A DNA stretch of 64,000 nt from Kribbella pittospori. GTDB taxonomy: Bacteria > Actinomycetota > Actinomycetes > Propionibacteriales > Kribbellaceae. Positions within the stretch are counted from its first letter, which is position 1; every line of letters begins with the position of its first letter. Where the stretch lies: NCBI RefSeq assembly GCF_004331465.1, contig NZ_SJKB01000002.1, forward strand, positions 558,001 to 622,000. Reading direction: 5' to 3'. Under the pieces are notes generated by a model that did no database searches, had not been told where the DNA came from, and worked only from the letters and a program-made list of their open reading frames with translations. This document shows positions 1 to 8,926 of the stretch, in pieces. Position numbers and translations under genes: made by a program.

Positions 1-1233
1 CAGGGGTTTGCGGGGCGGCGGGCTTCCGGGCGGGGCGACGTGCGGCAGGTGCGGAAGGCTGTTGGGTGGGCCGGGGTGTTGCAGGTCGACTCGGTGAATG
101 TGTTGTGCCGGTCGCACTACCTGCCGGTGTTCGCGCGCGCAGGGGACTACGCGCGTACGACGCTGGATCGGATGAGCTGGGGTGAGCCGCGGGAACTGTT
201 CGAGTACTTCTGGGGACACAAGGCGGCACTGCTGCCGTTGAGCTACTACCCGTTGCTGAAGTACCGGATGCGGGCTGCGGAGCGGCAGGTCTGGGACGCG
301 AAGCTCGACCCGGACGTGACCGCGCCGTGGTCCGTGGTTGTCGGGATGCAGCGGCTGAACGCCGAGCGGCCCGGGTTCGTCGACGAAGTACTGGCCCGGG
401 TGACTGACCAAGGCCCGATCTCCGCCGGCGAGGCCAGTCCGGACGGCGTACGGCGGAAGCGGTCCGAGCCGGACCCCGATCCGAGCACCGGCCGGATGTG
501 GAACTGGCAGGACGCGAAGATCGCCATCGAGTACCTGTTCTGCACCGGCCGCGTGACGATCGCGGGGCGGCGGAACTTCGAGCGCCTCTACGACCTGACC
601 GAACGCGCCCTGCCCGCCGACGTCCTCGCCCGTCCCGCGCTCGACCCCGCCGACGCCCGCCGAGAACTGGTGCGGATCGCCGCCCGCGGCCTGGGCATCG
701 CCACCGCCCGCGACCTCTGCGGGGCCGGAACCGGCCACTACCCGTTGCCCACAGCAACCGCTCGCGAGGTCGTCGGAGAACTGGTCGACTCAGGCGAACT
801 GATCCCCGTGCAGGTCGAAGGAATCACCCAACAGAGCTACCGCTGGCACGAGTCCACCGACCGTCCCGTCGACGCCCGCGCCCTCCTCTCCCCCTTCGAC
901 CCCCTGATCTGGAACCGCGACCGCACCCACCACCTGTTCGACTTCTTCTACCGCATCAGCATCTACACCCCAGCGCCCCAACGCACCCACGGCTACTACG
1001 TCCTCCCCTTCCTCCTGGGCGACCGCCTGGTAGCCCGAGTAGACCTGAAATCCGACCGCCCCACCTCCACCCTCCTAGTCCCCACCCTCACCCCCGAACC
1101 CAACACCCCCGACCTCACCGACCCCTTGGCAGCCGAGCTCCGTCTCCTCGCCCACTGGCTCGACCTGCAGCACGTCCGAGTCACCGCAACCAGCCCCGCC
1201 GCTGTCCTTCTCGCCCAGGCCCTCAACAACTGA
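1..1233 (+). CDS. YcaQ-like winged-helix protein, 5' partial
   Basis: The reading frame is open from base 1. The upstream codons read QGFAGRRASGRGDVRQV, which matches the usual N-terminus of the YcaQ/AlkX-type winged-helix family (PF06224), so the GTG at 40 is internal and the true start lies outside the window. Family hallmarks visible are VLQVDSVNVLCRSHYLPVF, an LSPFDPLIWNRDR block and a YYVLPFL segment near the C-terminus. E. coli YcaQ unhooks DNA interstrand crosslinks as a glycosylase; that activity is inferred here. The gene converges on the MFS transporter gene, with a 64-bp gap. Confidence 0.9.
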   Translation, partial: QGFAGRRASGRGDVRQVRKAVGWAGVLQVDSVNVLCRSHYLPVFARAGDYARTTLDRMSWGEPRELFEYFWGHKAALLPLSYYPLLKYRMRAAERQVWDAKLDPDVTAPWSVVVGMQRLNAERPGFVDEVLARVTDQGPISAGEASPDGVRRKRSEPDPDPSTGRMWNWQDAKIAIEYLFCTGRVTIAGRRNFERLYDLTERALPADVLARPALDPADARRELVRIAARGLGIATARDLCGAGTGHYPLPTATAREVVGELVDSGELIPVQVEGITQQSYRWHESTDRPVDARALLSPFDPLIWNRDRTHHLFDFFYRISIYTPAPQRTHGYYVLPFLLGDRLVARVDLKSDRPTSTLLVPTLTPEPNTPDLTDPLAAELRLLAHWLDLQHVRVTATSPAAVLLAQALNN

Positions 1234-1243
1234 GAGGCGGATG

Positions 1244-1260
1244 GCGGCTTTTATTGCCGC
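1244..1260. terminator. possible weak terminator hairpin
   Basis: A GCGGC/GCCGC stem surrounds a TTTTATT loop just after the YcaQ-like stop codon. It lies in the 64-bp convergent gap with the MFS gene. The stem is only 5 bp, so this is tentative. Confidence 0.25.
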
Positions 1261-1297
1261 TGACGGGGTACTTTGGCGCCAGCGGTCAAACATCCCG

Positions 1298-2542
1298 CTA
1301 CCTGACCGCACGCACCTTGGTGACCAGCAAACCGGCTAGGACGGTGACGAAGGAGGCTAGGAGGTAGAGGACTGGGTAGCCGCCTAGGTGTTTGACGATG
1401 GGGGCGGCTATGGCGGGTGCCAGGACTTGGGGGAGGGAGTTGGCGATGTTGATGACGCCCAGATCTTTGGCGCGGTCGCGGGCGTTGGGGAGTACTTCGG
1501 TGAGGAGGGCGAAGTCGACCGAGAGGTAGACGCCGAAGCCGGCGCCCAGGACCACGGCACCCAGGATCGCGCCGGGCCAGGTCGGCCAGACGGCGAGGAT
1601 GACGCCGGCCACCGCCATCACCACGCCGGACCACGTCACGAAGATCTTCCGGCGGGCTGTTCGGTCGGACCAGCGGCCGAAACTAATCGCGGTGGTGAGG
1701 ACGCAGACGCTGTAGATCGCGGTCAGGATCAGTACGCCGGTGTCCGCGTCCGCGATCCCCACCTCGTCCTGCAGGTAGTAGAAGAGGTACAACGTGCCCA
1801 ACGCGTTCCCGACGTTGAACAGGAACCGCGTCAACCACGCCCACCCGAAATCCGGATACCGCCGAGGGCTGATCCAGAACCCGCGCAGGAACTCCCCCAC
1901 CACCAACGGCGAGCGCTGCAGCAACCGCACATCGCCACTACGCAACAGATAAGGCACAACCGACAGGAACAGAAAGACAGCGCAAGCCACATACCCCAAC
2001 GCAAACCCACCGAACGCGGCCGCCAGCGCAGTCCCCACCAGCGCCCCAAGCACCTGAGAGATCGCGACCCACCCACCAACGACCCCACGCTGCGCGACCG
2101 GCACCCGATCCGGCACCGTCGCAGTGATTACCGCAAGCAACGCATTCCCGAACAGCTGCACCAGGCACCACCCGAGCAGCATCAACCCAACAGCCCGCGA
2201 GTCGGCCAGGATCAACAACCCCGCAACCCCGCCGACCGCCCCGCCCAGCACCCACGGCACCCGCCGCCCATGCCGCGACATCGTCCGATCCGAGATCGCC
2301 CCGAACGCCGGGTTGGCCACCACCGACACCGCGGCGCCAACCCCCGTCACCAACCCGAACACGAACTCCTTGTTGCCCGGAGCAACCGCCTCCGACTGCT
2401 GCGCCAACAGCACCTGGATCGGCCCCAGCCAGGCGGCGAACACGCCCACGTTCGCCAGTACGACGGCCGACGTCCACCCGGCCCGGACCCGCACGGTCGG
2501 CTCCGCCAGAGCGGCGGGCACGACCCCGGGCTCGGGAATCAT
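1298..2542 (-). CDS. MFS transporter, likely sugar
   Basis: This 414-residue hydrophobic protein has about 12 predicted membrane segments. A loop reading DRTMSRHGRRVPWV after the second or third segment resembles the cytoplasmic MFS motif. The second half repeats a similar loop (FGRWSDRTARRK), as expected for duplicated MFS halves. The start codon overlaps the stop of the upstream GH1 gene by four bases (ATGA), so the two are translationally coupled. Co-transcription with a beta-glucosidase suggests uptake of a beta-glucoside or disaccharide; the substrate is inferred from context only. Confidence 0.88.
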   Translation of the reverse strand: MIPEPGVVPAALAEPTVRVRAGWTSAVVLANVGVFAAWLGPIQVLLAQQSEAVAPGNKEFVFGLVTGVGAAVSVVANPAFGAISDRTMSRHGRRVPWVLGGAVGGVAGLLILADSRAVGLMLLGWCLVQLFGNALLAVITATVPDRVPVAQRGVVGGWVAISQVLGALVGTALAAAFGGFALGYVACAVFLFLSVVPYLLRSGDVRLLQRSPLVVGEFLRGFWISPRRYPDFGWAWLTRFLFNVGNALGTLYLFYYLQDEVGIADADTGVLILTAIYSVCVLTTAISFGRWSDRTARRKIFVTWSGVVMAVAGVILAVWPTWPGAILGAVVLGAGFGVYLSVDFALLTEVLPNARDRAKDLGVINIANSLPQVLAPAIAAPIVKHLGGYPVLYLLASFVTVLAGLLVTKVRAVR

Positions 2543-3912
2543 CCGCGGCCGATCACGTCACGAAACCAGTGGTACGACGCCTTGGGCGTCCGCTCCAGCG
2601 TCTCGAAGTCAACATGCACCAACCCGAACCGCTGCGAGTACCCAGCGGCCCACTCGAAGTTGTCCAGCAACGACCACTGGAAGTACCCGCGAACGTCGAT
2701 CCCGTCGTCGATCGCCTCCTTCAACGCCCGCAGATACCCGTCGAGGTAGTCGATCCGCCGCTGGTCCGTCACCACCCCGTCGACCGGTTCGTCGTTGATC
2801 GCGCACCCGTTCTCGGTGATGTAGAGGGGCGGCAGCCGATCGCCGTACCGGTCCTTGAAGGTCCGCAGTATCTCCCCGAACGCCGCCGGCACCACCGGCC
2901 ACCCGAAGTCCGTGGTCGGGTACCCGGTCAACTGCCGCGGCTCGAACGGCAACCCAGGCGGCAGCAGGATCCCGTCAGTCGCCGCCGTGTCCGCCTGCCC
3001 AGTCGTGGCCCCCACGGACACCGGCGAATAGTGATTGATCCCGAACCAGTCCAACGGCGTCGAGATCACCGCCAGGTCATCCGCAACCGGCCCAGGCATC
3101 GCCGCCTCGAACCCAGCCGGATAGGAACCGAGCAGGACCGGATCAGCGAACAACCAGTTGATCAGATTGTCGTAGAGACCGGCCGCTTCCGTGTCCTCAA
3201 CGCTGTCGCTCGCCGGCCACGTCGGAGCATGGTTGCTGGCGATCCCGATGTACGACGCACCGCCCGCCCGCAAGGCCTGTACGGCGCGACCATGCGCCAG
3301 CAACTGGTGATGCGCGACCGGCAACGCGTCGAACAGCAACTGCTTCCCGGGCGCGTGAGCACCGAGCGAGTAGCCCATCAACGTGAGCACCATGGGCTCG
3401 TTGATAGTGATCCACATCGGCACCCGGTCCGCGAACCGCTCCGCCAGCATCAACGCGTACTCCGCGAAGCGATCACAAATGTCTCGGGACAGCCACCCGC
3501 CCGCGTCCTCGAGCGGCTGCGGCGTGTCCCAATGGAACAGCGTCGGCGCCGGCTGGATCCCCGCCCCCAGCAGCGTGTCGATCAGCCGATCGTAGAAGTC
3601 CATGCCCGAGGCCACTGCCGGCCCGATCCCCGACGGCTGGATCCGCGACCAGGAGAACGAGAAGCGATACGTGTCCACGCCGAGTTCCCGCATCAGCGCG
3701 ACGTCCTCGGCGTACCGGTGGTAGTGATCGCAGGCGATCTCGCCGGTGTCGCCGTTCATGATCCGGCCCGGCTCCGCGCAGAAGGTGTCCCAGGTGGAGG
3801 GACCGCGGCCGCCCTCGGCCACGGCTCCCTCGATCTGGTACGCCGACGTCGAGACTCCCCAGCGGAAGCCGGGCCCGAAAGACAGGTCAGCTGTCACTCG
3901 CATCATCCTCAT
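2539..3912 (-). CDS. GH1 family beta-glucosidase
   Basis: This 457-residue protein is the normal size for glycoside hydrolase family 1, a retaining TIM barrel. The acid/base glutamate is E172 in TINEP and the nucleophile is E367 in YITENG. The N-terminal signature FRWGVSTSAYQIEGA is also typical. There is no signal peptide, so it should act in the cytoplasm on imported glycosides. The first residues are MRMM, so starts at 3912, 3906 or 3903 are all possible. Each overlaps the 3' end of the upstream YbjQ-like gene, and the stop overlaps the MFS start. Confidence 0.95.
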   Translation of the reverse strand: MRMMRVTADLSFGPGFRWGVSTSAYQIEGAVAEGGRGPSTWDTFCAEPGRIMNGDTGEIACDHYHRYAEDVALMRELGVDTYRFSFSWSRIQPSGIGPAVASGMDFYDRLIDTLLGAGIQPAPTLFHWDTPQPLEDAGGWLSRDICDRFAEYALMLAERFADRVPMWITINEPMVLTLMGYSLGAHAPGKQLLFDALPVAHHQLLAHGRAVQALRAGGASYIGIASNHAPTWPASDSVEDTEAAGLYDNLINWLFADPVLLGSYPAGFEAAMPGPVADDLAVISTPLDWFGINHYSPVSVGATTGQADTAATDGILLPPGLPFEPRQLTGYPTTDFGWPVVPAAFGEILRTFKDRYGDRLPPLYITENGCAINDEPVDGVVTDQRRIDYLDGYLRALKEAIDDGIDVRGYFQWSLLDNFEWAAGYSQRFGLVHVDFETLERTPKASYHWFRDVIGRG

Positions 3913-4492
3913 CGGGTGTGGTGTCCTGCGGCCGCGGCCGCTCGTCCTGGCGCACGATGACCGCCGTACCGTAGGCGGCGACCTCGCTCATCGTGTTCGC
4001 GATCTCGTTGCAGTCGAACCGCATCGCGAGGATCGCGTTGGCACCCATCTGCTGCGCCATCTGGCACATCCGCATCACCGCGACATGCCGCGACTCGGCC
4101 AGCATCTGGGTGTACTCCGGCACCTCACCACCACCGAGCGACCGGAAGCCGGCGGCGAAGTTCGACCCGAAGTCGCGGCTGCGCACGGTCAGCCCGAAGA
4201 CCTCGCCGAACACCTTGTCCGCGGTGTACCCGGGCAGGTCGTTCATGGTCGAGACCAGCACCGGGTACGGCGATCCCTGCGGCGCGACGTGCGGCGCGTT
4301 CTGCTGCGTCGGCTGGTAGTTTCCGGGAGCCTGTCCGTACCCGGGCTGCTGCCCGTATCCCTGCGGCGGCGGACCCTGCTGATATCCCTGCTGCTGCGGC
4401 GGGGCATAGCCGGGCGGCGGCCCTTGCTGGTAGCCCTGCTGTGCCGGATTATGGGGCGGGTATGGCTGGTTCGGAGGAAAGTTCTGGTTCAT
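3887..4492 (-). CDS. YbjQ-like (UPF0145) protein with Pro/Gln-rich tail
   Basis: This 201-residue protein has two parts. Residues 1 to about 75 are a low-complexity tail of repeated GYQQGPPP and PGYGQ-type units. Residues 77-180 resemble the YbjQ/UPF0145 fold (PF01906, sometimes called heavy-metal-binding), with TMNDLPGYTADKVFGEVFGLTVRS, here split as TMNDLPGY then FGEVFGLTVRS, and a MGANAILAMRFDC segment. The C-terminus is acidic. The biochemical role of this family is uncertain. The 3' end overlaps the start of the GH1 gene by up to 26 bases, so the genes probably share a transcript. Confidence 0.82.
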   Translation of the reverse strand: MNQNFPPNQPYPPHNPAQQGYQQGPPPGYAPPQQQGYQQGPPPQGYGQQPGYGQAPGNYQPTQQNAPHVAPQGSPYPVLVSTMNDLPGYTADKVFGEVFGLTVRSRDFGSNFAAGFRSLGGGEVPEYTQMLAESRHVAVMRMCQMAQQMGANAILAMRFDCNEIANTMSEVAAYGTAVIVRQDERPRPQDTTPDEDDASDS

Positions 4493-4519
4493 GCCCTCAT
4501 CCTGACAGGCCCCTGGCCC

Positions 4520-7500
4520 TCATTGCCGGAAGACCTGAAGCTCGTACAACGAGTACCCGTACGACGTGGCCCGCTGCGTCCCGGTCACCCGCACATACCG
4601 CGCCGGCACCGCCCCGAACCGCGCGACATCCTCCCCGCCGTCGCCAGTCGTCGTCGCGTACACCTGCTGCCAGGCCGTCCCATCTCGCGACACTTCAATC
4701 CGGTACGCCTTCCCGTACGCCGTCTCCCATCGCAGCACCACCCGGCCGACCGGCTGCTCGTTGCCGAGGTCAACCTTCAGCCACTGCGGATCGGACCAGT
4801 TGCTCGCCCAGCGCGTGGTCAGCTTCCCGTCCACCGCCTGCGCCGGCGGCGAGTTGAACAAGCCGCTCTCGTGGCTGCTGGCGGTTGCCACCTTCCCCAG
4901 AGCCAGGTTGCTGACGTCATCACCACGTCGTGCCGGGAACTCGACCACCTGCTGGTACGTCGGCCTGTTCACCCAAGCAATGCGGTCCTGGGTGATCCCA
5001 CCCATCGGGTTGTGCGCGATCTGATCGGCGCAGAACTGGTCTCCTGCCGAGCAGTCCGCTGTGGCCGGATGGGTCGTCTCAGCCGGAATCTTCGTTGCTG
5101 CCAGCAAAGAGTCCGACAAGACCTGTCGACAAGCCGCCAGCGATCCGCCACCGCAGAACGTGACCGGCTGCGGCGCCTGAACAGGATCGCCGAGCACCTT
5201 GCGCAGATCACGCTGCACGAAGCCCCACCATCCGCTCTGGAAGGCGGATCCCTGCGCACTCGGTCGCTCGTCGATCTTCAGGTTCGCGACCAGAGCGCCG
5301 TACAGCTCAGGGCCGAGGCCCTTGAACTCTGCCGGGACCAGCAGCGGCCACCACGCGTCCAGGATCCGGATCGCGTCAGCGTGGTCGTAGGTCTTCGACG
5401 AGGCGTTGGGCGTCTTCCGGTGGCTGCCGGCCGCCTCCCAGGCCGTCAGCTTGGCGACTGCGTCGGCCACCGCCGGATCGGTGATGGGCGCGCTCTTCAG
5501 GACCCGGATCAGGTACGGCAGCACCTGGTCACCGCGGAGGTCGACTGTGGCCGCGTCCTCCATCGCCTCGACCAGCTTGCCGCGGGTGAACTTCTGCCCG
5601 TTGTCGATCACGGCTTTGATCCGGTCGTCGAGCGGCTGGCTCCGATAGACGGCGTTGTACCCGAACTGCCCGTCCGACGCGGAGAACCCGGGCGCCTGCT
5701 TGTTGTTCCAACTGGTCAGGTAGTCCTGGTTGACGACCTGCGGATGCTGCGCGGCCGGGGTGTACGTCGCCCGGTTGGTGGCCGGATTCCAGCCCTGCCA
5801 CTCGTACGAGCTCCAGGTCGGCAGGTTCGGGTCGCCACCGGCCGCGCGGACCGGATTGTCCCCGGAGTTGAAGTACGCGATCGACGACTTGTCGGTGTAG
5901 AACCAGTTGAACGTGTAGCCGATGTTGCTCGCGGCACTCTGGAAGTCGGCCGCCGAATGGATCCGGTCCGGGTCGTTGAGCTGCATGAACCCGAGCGCGG
6001 AGCCGGCCTCGTTGCCGTACGTCGACCGGTTCTTGGTGAACACGACCGGCCGTCCGCCGACCGTGCCGCGGTGGGTGACGATGCCGAACTTGGTGCGCAG
6101 GGCAACCAGCGTGTACGACCCGGCCGGTTCGGACGAGCCGAGGCTGGAGTACCACTCGTTGTGCCGCTCGAGCCGCTCGATCGGTTGGCACTGGCCGCGG
6201 AACTCGTAGTACTGCGAGTCCTTCGCCGGCGTCCCGCCACCCGGCTCACACAGCGGTACGGCGAACGTGTCGGTGATGTCCTGTCCCGCGGACGTAGCGC
6301 TCCAGGAGTAGTCGGGTCCGCGACCGATCAGCGTGTAGAAGTTCAACCCGGCGAACGCGATGCCGCGTGAGCTGACGCCCGGTCCCTGCAGCTCTTGACG
6401 CATGAGCAGCTGCGGAGCGAAGTACCCGGTCTGTGGCCCGTAGACCGCGACCGGATTGCCGCTCTCGGTGAGCGCTCCGGAGACGAGCAGGGCGTTCGAC
6501 ATCCCCTTCTTGCCAAAGCCTTCGGGGAACAGACCACCGTCGAAGATGCCGCGCAGTGCCTCGGAGCCCGCGGGTGCGGGTTTCGCCGCCTTCCCCGAGG
6601 CGACGGTCTGGTTGATCACCTCGGGCTCCGGAGTGACCGAACCGCGGTCCGGCATGGCGCGACCGGCCGGGTTCGGACCTGTCTCGCCGTACGGGAAGGT
6701 CGTCCCGTTGTGCACCGTCGTACTGGCCTCCGGGTCGTTCTGTGAGCGGAAGGACTCCCAGACCTTGGTGCCTTCGGCGACGCCGTACCTCGCCTGGGCC
6801 TCGAGCAAAGCCAACGCGGAGTTGACTTCCTGCCCACCGCCGGTGCCGAAGATGCCCGCGACCACGGCAGCCGTGGCAACCACGTCGGTCACCTTCCACG
6901 GCTGGGTCGGCCAGTCCAGGCCGAGCGCGACATACTCACCGGGGTAGGCGATGCCGACGGTGTTGATGTAGTTGTTCACCCCGTCGACCCAGGCCTGGAT
7001 GTCCTGCTGCATCTTCACGCCGTCGGCGCCGTACAGCTCGTCGGCGTCGTCGTACTGCCGCTGCAGATCTGCTTCCGTGTACGGCGCTGTCCGCCAGAAC
7101 TCCTGCTCGAACGCGCGATTCGCCGCCGCACCACCCGCGAACGGGGTGAGCTGGCCACGACCGAGATGCCGGAACACGTCCATCACGAACAGCCGGTCCT
7201 GCGCACCGGCGTACCCGGAGCCGAACATCACGCCCTGGCGGGTGGTCCCGGTGATGTGCGGGATGCCGCGCGACTTGTCCCGCACGATCGTGACGTCCGC
7301 GCGCGGGTGGATCGTGCTCGCCACGTCGTTCGGCTGCACCCCGAACGAGGCGTCGTCATAGTACGGCGCAAGGCCGTCGTCGGTGATGCCCTGCGAGTTC
7401 CAGACCAGGTCCTGGTACGGCTTCAGCGAATCGCTGAAGTGTGGCGGACGGACGCCCAATCCCTTGAAAAGAAGGAGATCCGTGAAAGTGGCGTTGCCGT

Positions 7501-7672
7501 TCTGGCCGGGCGGAAGGATGTCGCGACATTGCCCGACGCAATAATCGGTGGGTGTGGCGGCCGCTGCTTCGGGCTTGGCCTGACTCGGCGACGGTAGGGC
7601 AGCCAGGACGGCGATGACGGCGGCTGCGGCGGTGATCGGACGAAGGTGGGTTCGGCGTGCGGGGCGGGGCAC
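4520..7672 (-). CDS. secreted penicillin acylase family protein with F5/8 type C domain
   Basis: The 1050-residue precursor starts with GTG after a GAGGAGG ribosome binding site. A signal peptide ends near residue 32. The body is an Ntn-hydrolase of the penicillin/acylhomoserine-lactone acylase family: alpha part to about residue 391, then the predicted autocatalytic cut before Ser392 in KKGMSNALLVSG, which would become the N-terminal nucleophile of the beta chain. A C-terminal region from about 905 to 1050 looks like an F5/8 type C (discoidin) carbohydrate-binding domain (WKVDLGNEQPVGRVVL-like; RYVRVTG). The substrate could be an acyl amide such as an N-acyl-homoserine lactone, a lipopeptide or a beta-lactam; this cannot be decided from sequence. 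Confidence 0.92.
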   Translation of the reverse strand: MPRPARRTHLRPITAAAAVIAVLAALPSPSQAKPEAAAATPTDYCVGQCRDILPPGQNGNATFTDLLLFKGLGVRPPHFSDSLKPYQDLVWNSQGITDDGLAPYYDDASFGVQPNDVASTIHPRADVTIVRDKSRGIPHITGTTRQGVMFGSGYAGAQDRLFVMDVFRHLGRGQLTPFAGGAAANRAFEQEFWRTAPYTEADLQRQYDDADELYGADGVKMQQDIQAWVDGVNNYINTVGIAYPGEYVALGLDWPTQPWKVTDVVATAAVVAGIFGTGGGQEVNSALALLEAQARYGVAEGTKVWESFRSQNDPEASTTVHNGTTFPYGETGPNPAGRAMPDRGSVTPEPEVINQTVASGKAAKPAPAGSEALRGIFDGGLFPEGFGKKGMSNALLVSGALTESGNPVAVYGPQTGYFAPQLLMRQELQGPGVSSRGIAFAGLNFYTLIGRGPDYSWSATSAGQDITDTFAVPLCEPGGGTPAKDSQYYEFRGQCQPIERLERHNEWYSSLGSSEPAGSYTLVALRTKFGIVTHRGTVGGRPVVFTKNRSTYGNEAGSALGFMQLNDPDRIHSAADFQSAASNIGYTFNWFYTDKSSIAYFNSGDNPVRAAGGDPNLPTWSSYEWQGWNPATNRATYTPAAQHPQVVNQDYLTSWNNKQAPGFSASDGQFGYNAVYRSQPLDDRIKAVIDNGQKFTRGKLVEAMEDAATVDLRGDQVLPYLIRVLKSAPITDPAVADAVAKLTAWEAAGSHRKTPNASSKTYDHADAIRILDAWWPLLVPAEFKGLGPELYGALVANLKIDERPSAQGSAFQSGWWGFVQRDLRKVLGDPVQAPQPVTFCGGGSLAACRQVLSDSLLAATKIPAETTHPATADCSAGDQFCADQIAHNPMGGITQDRIAWVNRPTYQQVVEFPARRGDDVSNLALGKVATASSHESGLFNSPPAQAVDGKLTTRWASNWSDPQWLKVDLGNEQPVGRVVLRWETAYGKAYRIEVSRDGTAWQQVYATTTGDGGEDVARFGAVPARYVRVTGTQRATSYGYSLYELQVFRQ

Positions 7673-7687
7673 AAGAAACCTCCTCTG

Positions 7688-7702
7688 CTCAGTAAAACTG
7701 AG
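7688..7702. promoter_or_regulatory. 15-bp palindrome between divergent genes
   Basis: CTCAGT-AAA-ACTGAG is a perfect inverted repeat lying 16 bp upstream of the acylase GTG, in the divergent gap with the PLP enzyme gene. It could be an operator or a leader hairpin. No regulator is assigned. Confidence 0.35.
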
Positions 7703-7788
7703 AATGACTCACCAGTAGGTTTCGGGTCAAGATCTTGCGCTCGGGGTCTCGCCAATTGCTGTGCGTGACCACTAGGCTCAGCCGCACC

Positions 7789-8877
7789 ATGAGCATCCAT
7801 GAGCGATATCGGTTGAGTGTGGTGATCAACGCCAAGGGGACGTACACCCCGCTCGGGGTGTCGCGCAGTTCCGACGGGGTGGCGGCGGCCGTCGCACAGG
7901 CACTTCCTGAATTCTTCGTGATGGACGAGCTCGGCGATCGGGCCAGCGAGGCCATCGCGCAGTTCACCGGTGCGCAGGCCGGTGCCGTCGTGCACTGCAC
8001 CGCGGCCGGCATCACGCTCTCTGTCGCGGCCACGATGACCGGCGGCGACCCGCGCCGGATCGCAGCGTTGCCTGACACAACGGATCTGCACCACCGCGTC
8101 GTGCTGCCGGCGTGTCACGTCGTCAACTACGGTCACACCAACCTGCAGGGCATCCGGCTGGCCGGTGCGCAGGTAGACCTCGCCGGGGACGAAACCCGTT
8201 GTTCCATTGGGGATCTGGAGGAAGAGCTCGACGGCCCGGACGTCGCCTGCCTGTTCCTCGTCTCGTCCCGGCTGACCGAAGGCGAGCCGATCGATCTGGT
8301 CGCCGCAGTACGTGCTGCGCATCGTCGCGGCGTACCCGCGATCATCGACGGCGCCGCTCAGTTCCCGCGGATCGCGGACCTGTTGTCCACCGGTGCGGAC
8401 CTGGTCCTGGTGAGCGGGCAGAAGTACCTCGGCTCCCCCACGGCCGGGCTGGTCGCCGGGACCTGGTCGCTCGTCCAGGCCGTGCGCGCCCAGGAGCGAG
8501 GCATCGGCCGGGGGATGAAGCCGACCAAGGAGGCCGTCATCGGCGTCCTGGCCGCACTCGAGGAGTGGCAGGCGTTCGACCGGATGAAGTGGGAGGCCGA
8601 CGAACTGGCGAAGGTGGTCGCGTTCGCCGATGCCGCCGGCAAGATTCCCGGTGTCGTGACCGAGGTCGTGCCGGATCCGACCGGCCTGCAGGTGTCGCGG
8701 GCCCTGCTCAGGGTGCCGGACGCCAAGCGCCTGGCGACCGAACTCGAGGCCGGGTCACCGTCGATCTACGTGATGACCGATCGCGTCGACACCAATGAAC
8801 TGATGTTCGAGCTCGTCCCGCTGGACGACACCGAGATCGCCGCCGTACTCGCCAGGCTCTGGGCGATCCTGACATAG
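7789..8877 (+). CDS. SelA/DgaE-like PLP-dependent lyase
   Basis: This 362-residue protein has a fold-type I PLP enzyme pattern: AGAVVHCTAAGITLS for phosphate binding, an IIDGAAQ aspartate, and K212 in VSGQKYLGSPTAG as the likely Schiff-base lysine. The overall layout matches the SelA-like family that includes D-glucosaminate-6-phosphate ammonia-lyase (DgaE) rather than true selenocysteine synthase. I chose the ATG at 7789 because MSIHERYRLSVVINAKGTYT is the family-like beginning; an in-frame ATG 54 bases upstream only adds an unlikely peptide. A TAGGCT hexamer 10 bp upstream suggests a near-leaderless mRNA. It converges on the helicase gene. Confidence 0.85.
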   Translation: MSIHERYRLSVVINAKGTYTPLGVSRSSDGVAAAVAQALPEFFVMDELGDRASEAIAQFTGAQAGAVVHCTAAGITLSVAATMTGGDPRRIAALPDTTDLHHRVVLPACHVVNYGHTNLQGIRLAGAQVDLAGDETRCSIGDLEEELDGPDVACLFLVSSRLTEGEPIDLVAAVRAAHRRGVPAIIDGAAQFPRIADLLSTGADLVLVSGQKYLGSPTAGLVAGTWSLVQAVRAQERGIGRGMKPTKEAVIGVLAALEEWQAFDRMKWEADELAKVVAFADAAGKIPGVVTEVVPDPTGLQVSRALLRVPDAKRLATELEAGSPSIYVMTDRVDTNELMFELVPLDDTEIAAVLARLWAILT

Positions 8878-8880
8878 CAA

Positions 8881-8918
8881 AGGCCCTGATCCCCTTGTGT
8901 TCAAGGGAATCAGGGCCT
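8881..8918. terminator. bidirectional hairpin terminator
   Basis: A long near-perfect inverted repeat (AGGCCCTGAT... paired with ...AATCAGGGCCT) with a short GTGTTC loop begins 4 bp after the PLP enzyme stop. It ends 9 bp before the helicase stop codon on the other strand, so it can serve both convergent genes. Confidence 0.8.
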
Positions 8919-8926
8919 CGCCTCGA

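Noticed and set aside
3746..6370. 874-codon open frame on the plus strand
   Set aside because: It is antisense to the GH1, YbjQ-like and acylase genes, shows Arg/Pro/Val-rich composition typical of shadows in GC-rich DNA, and has no recognisable motif.
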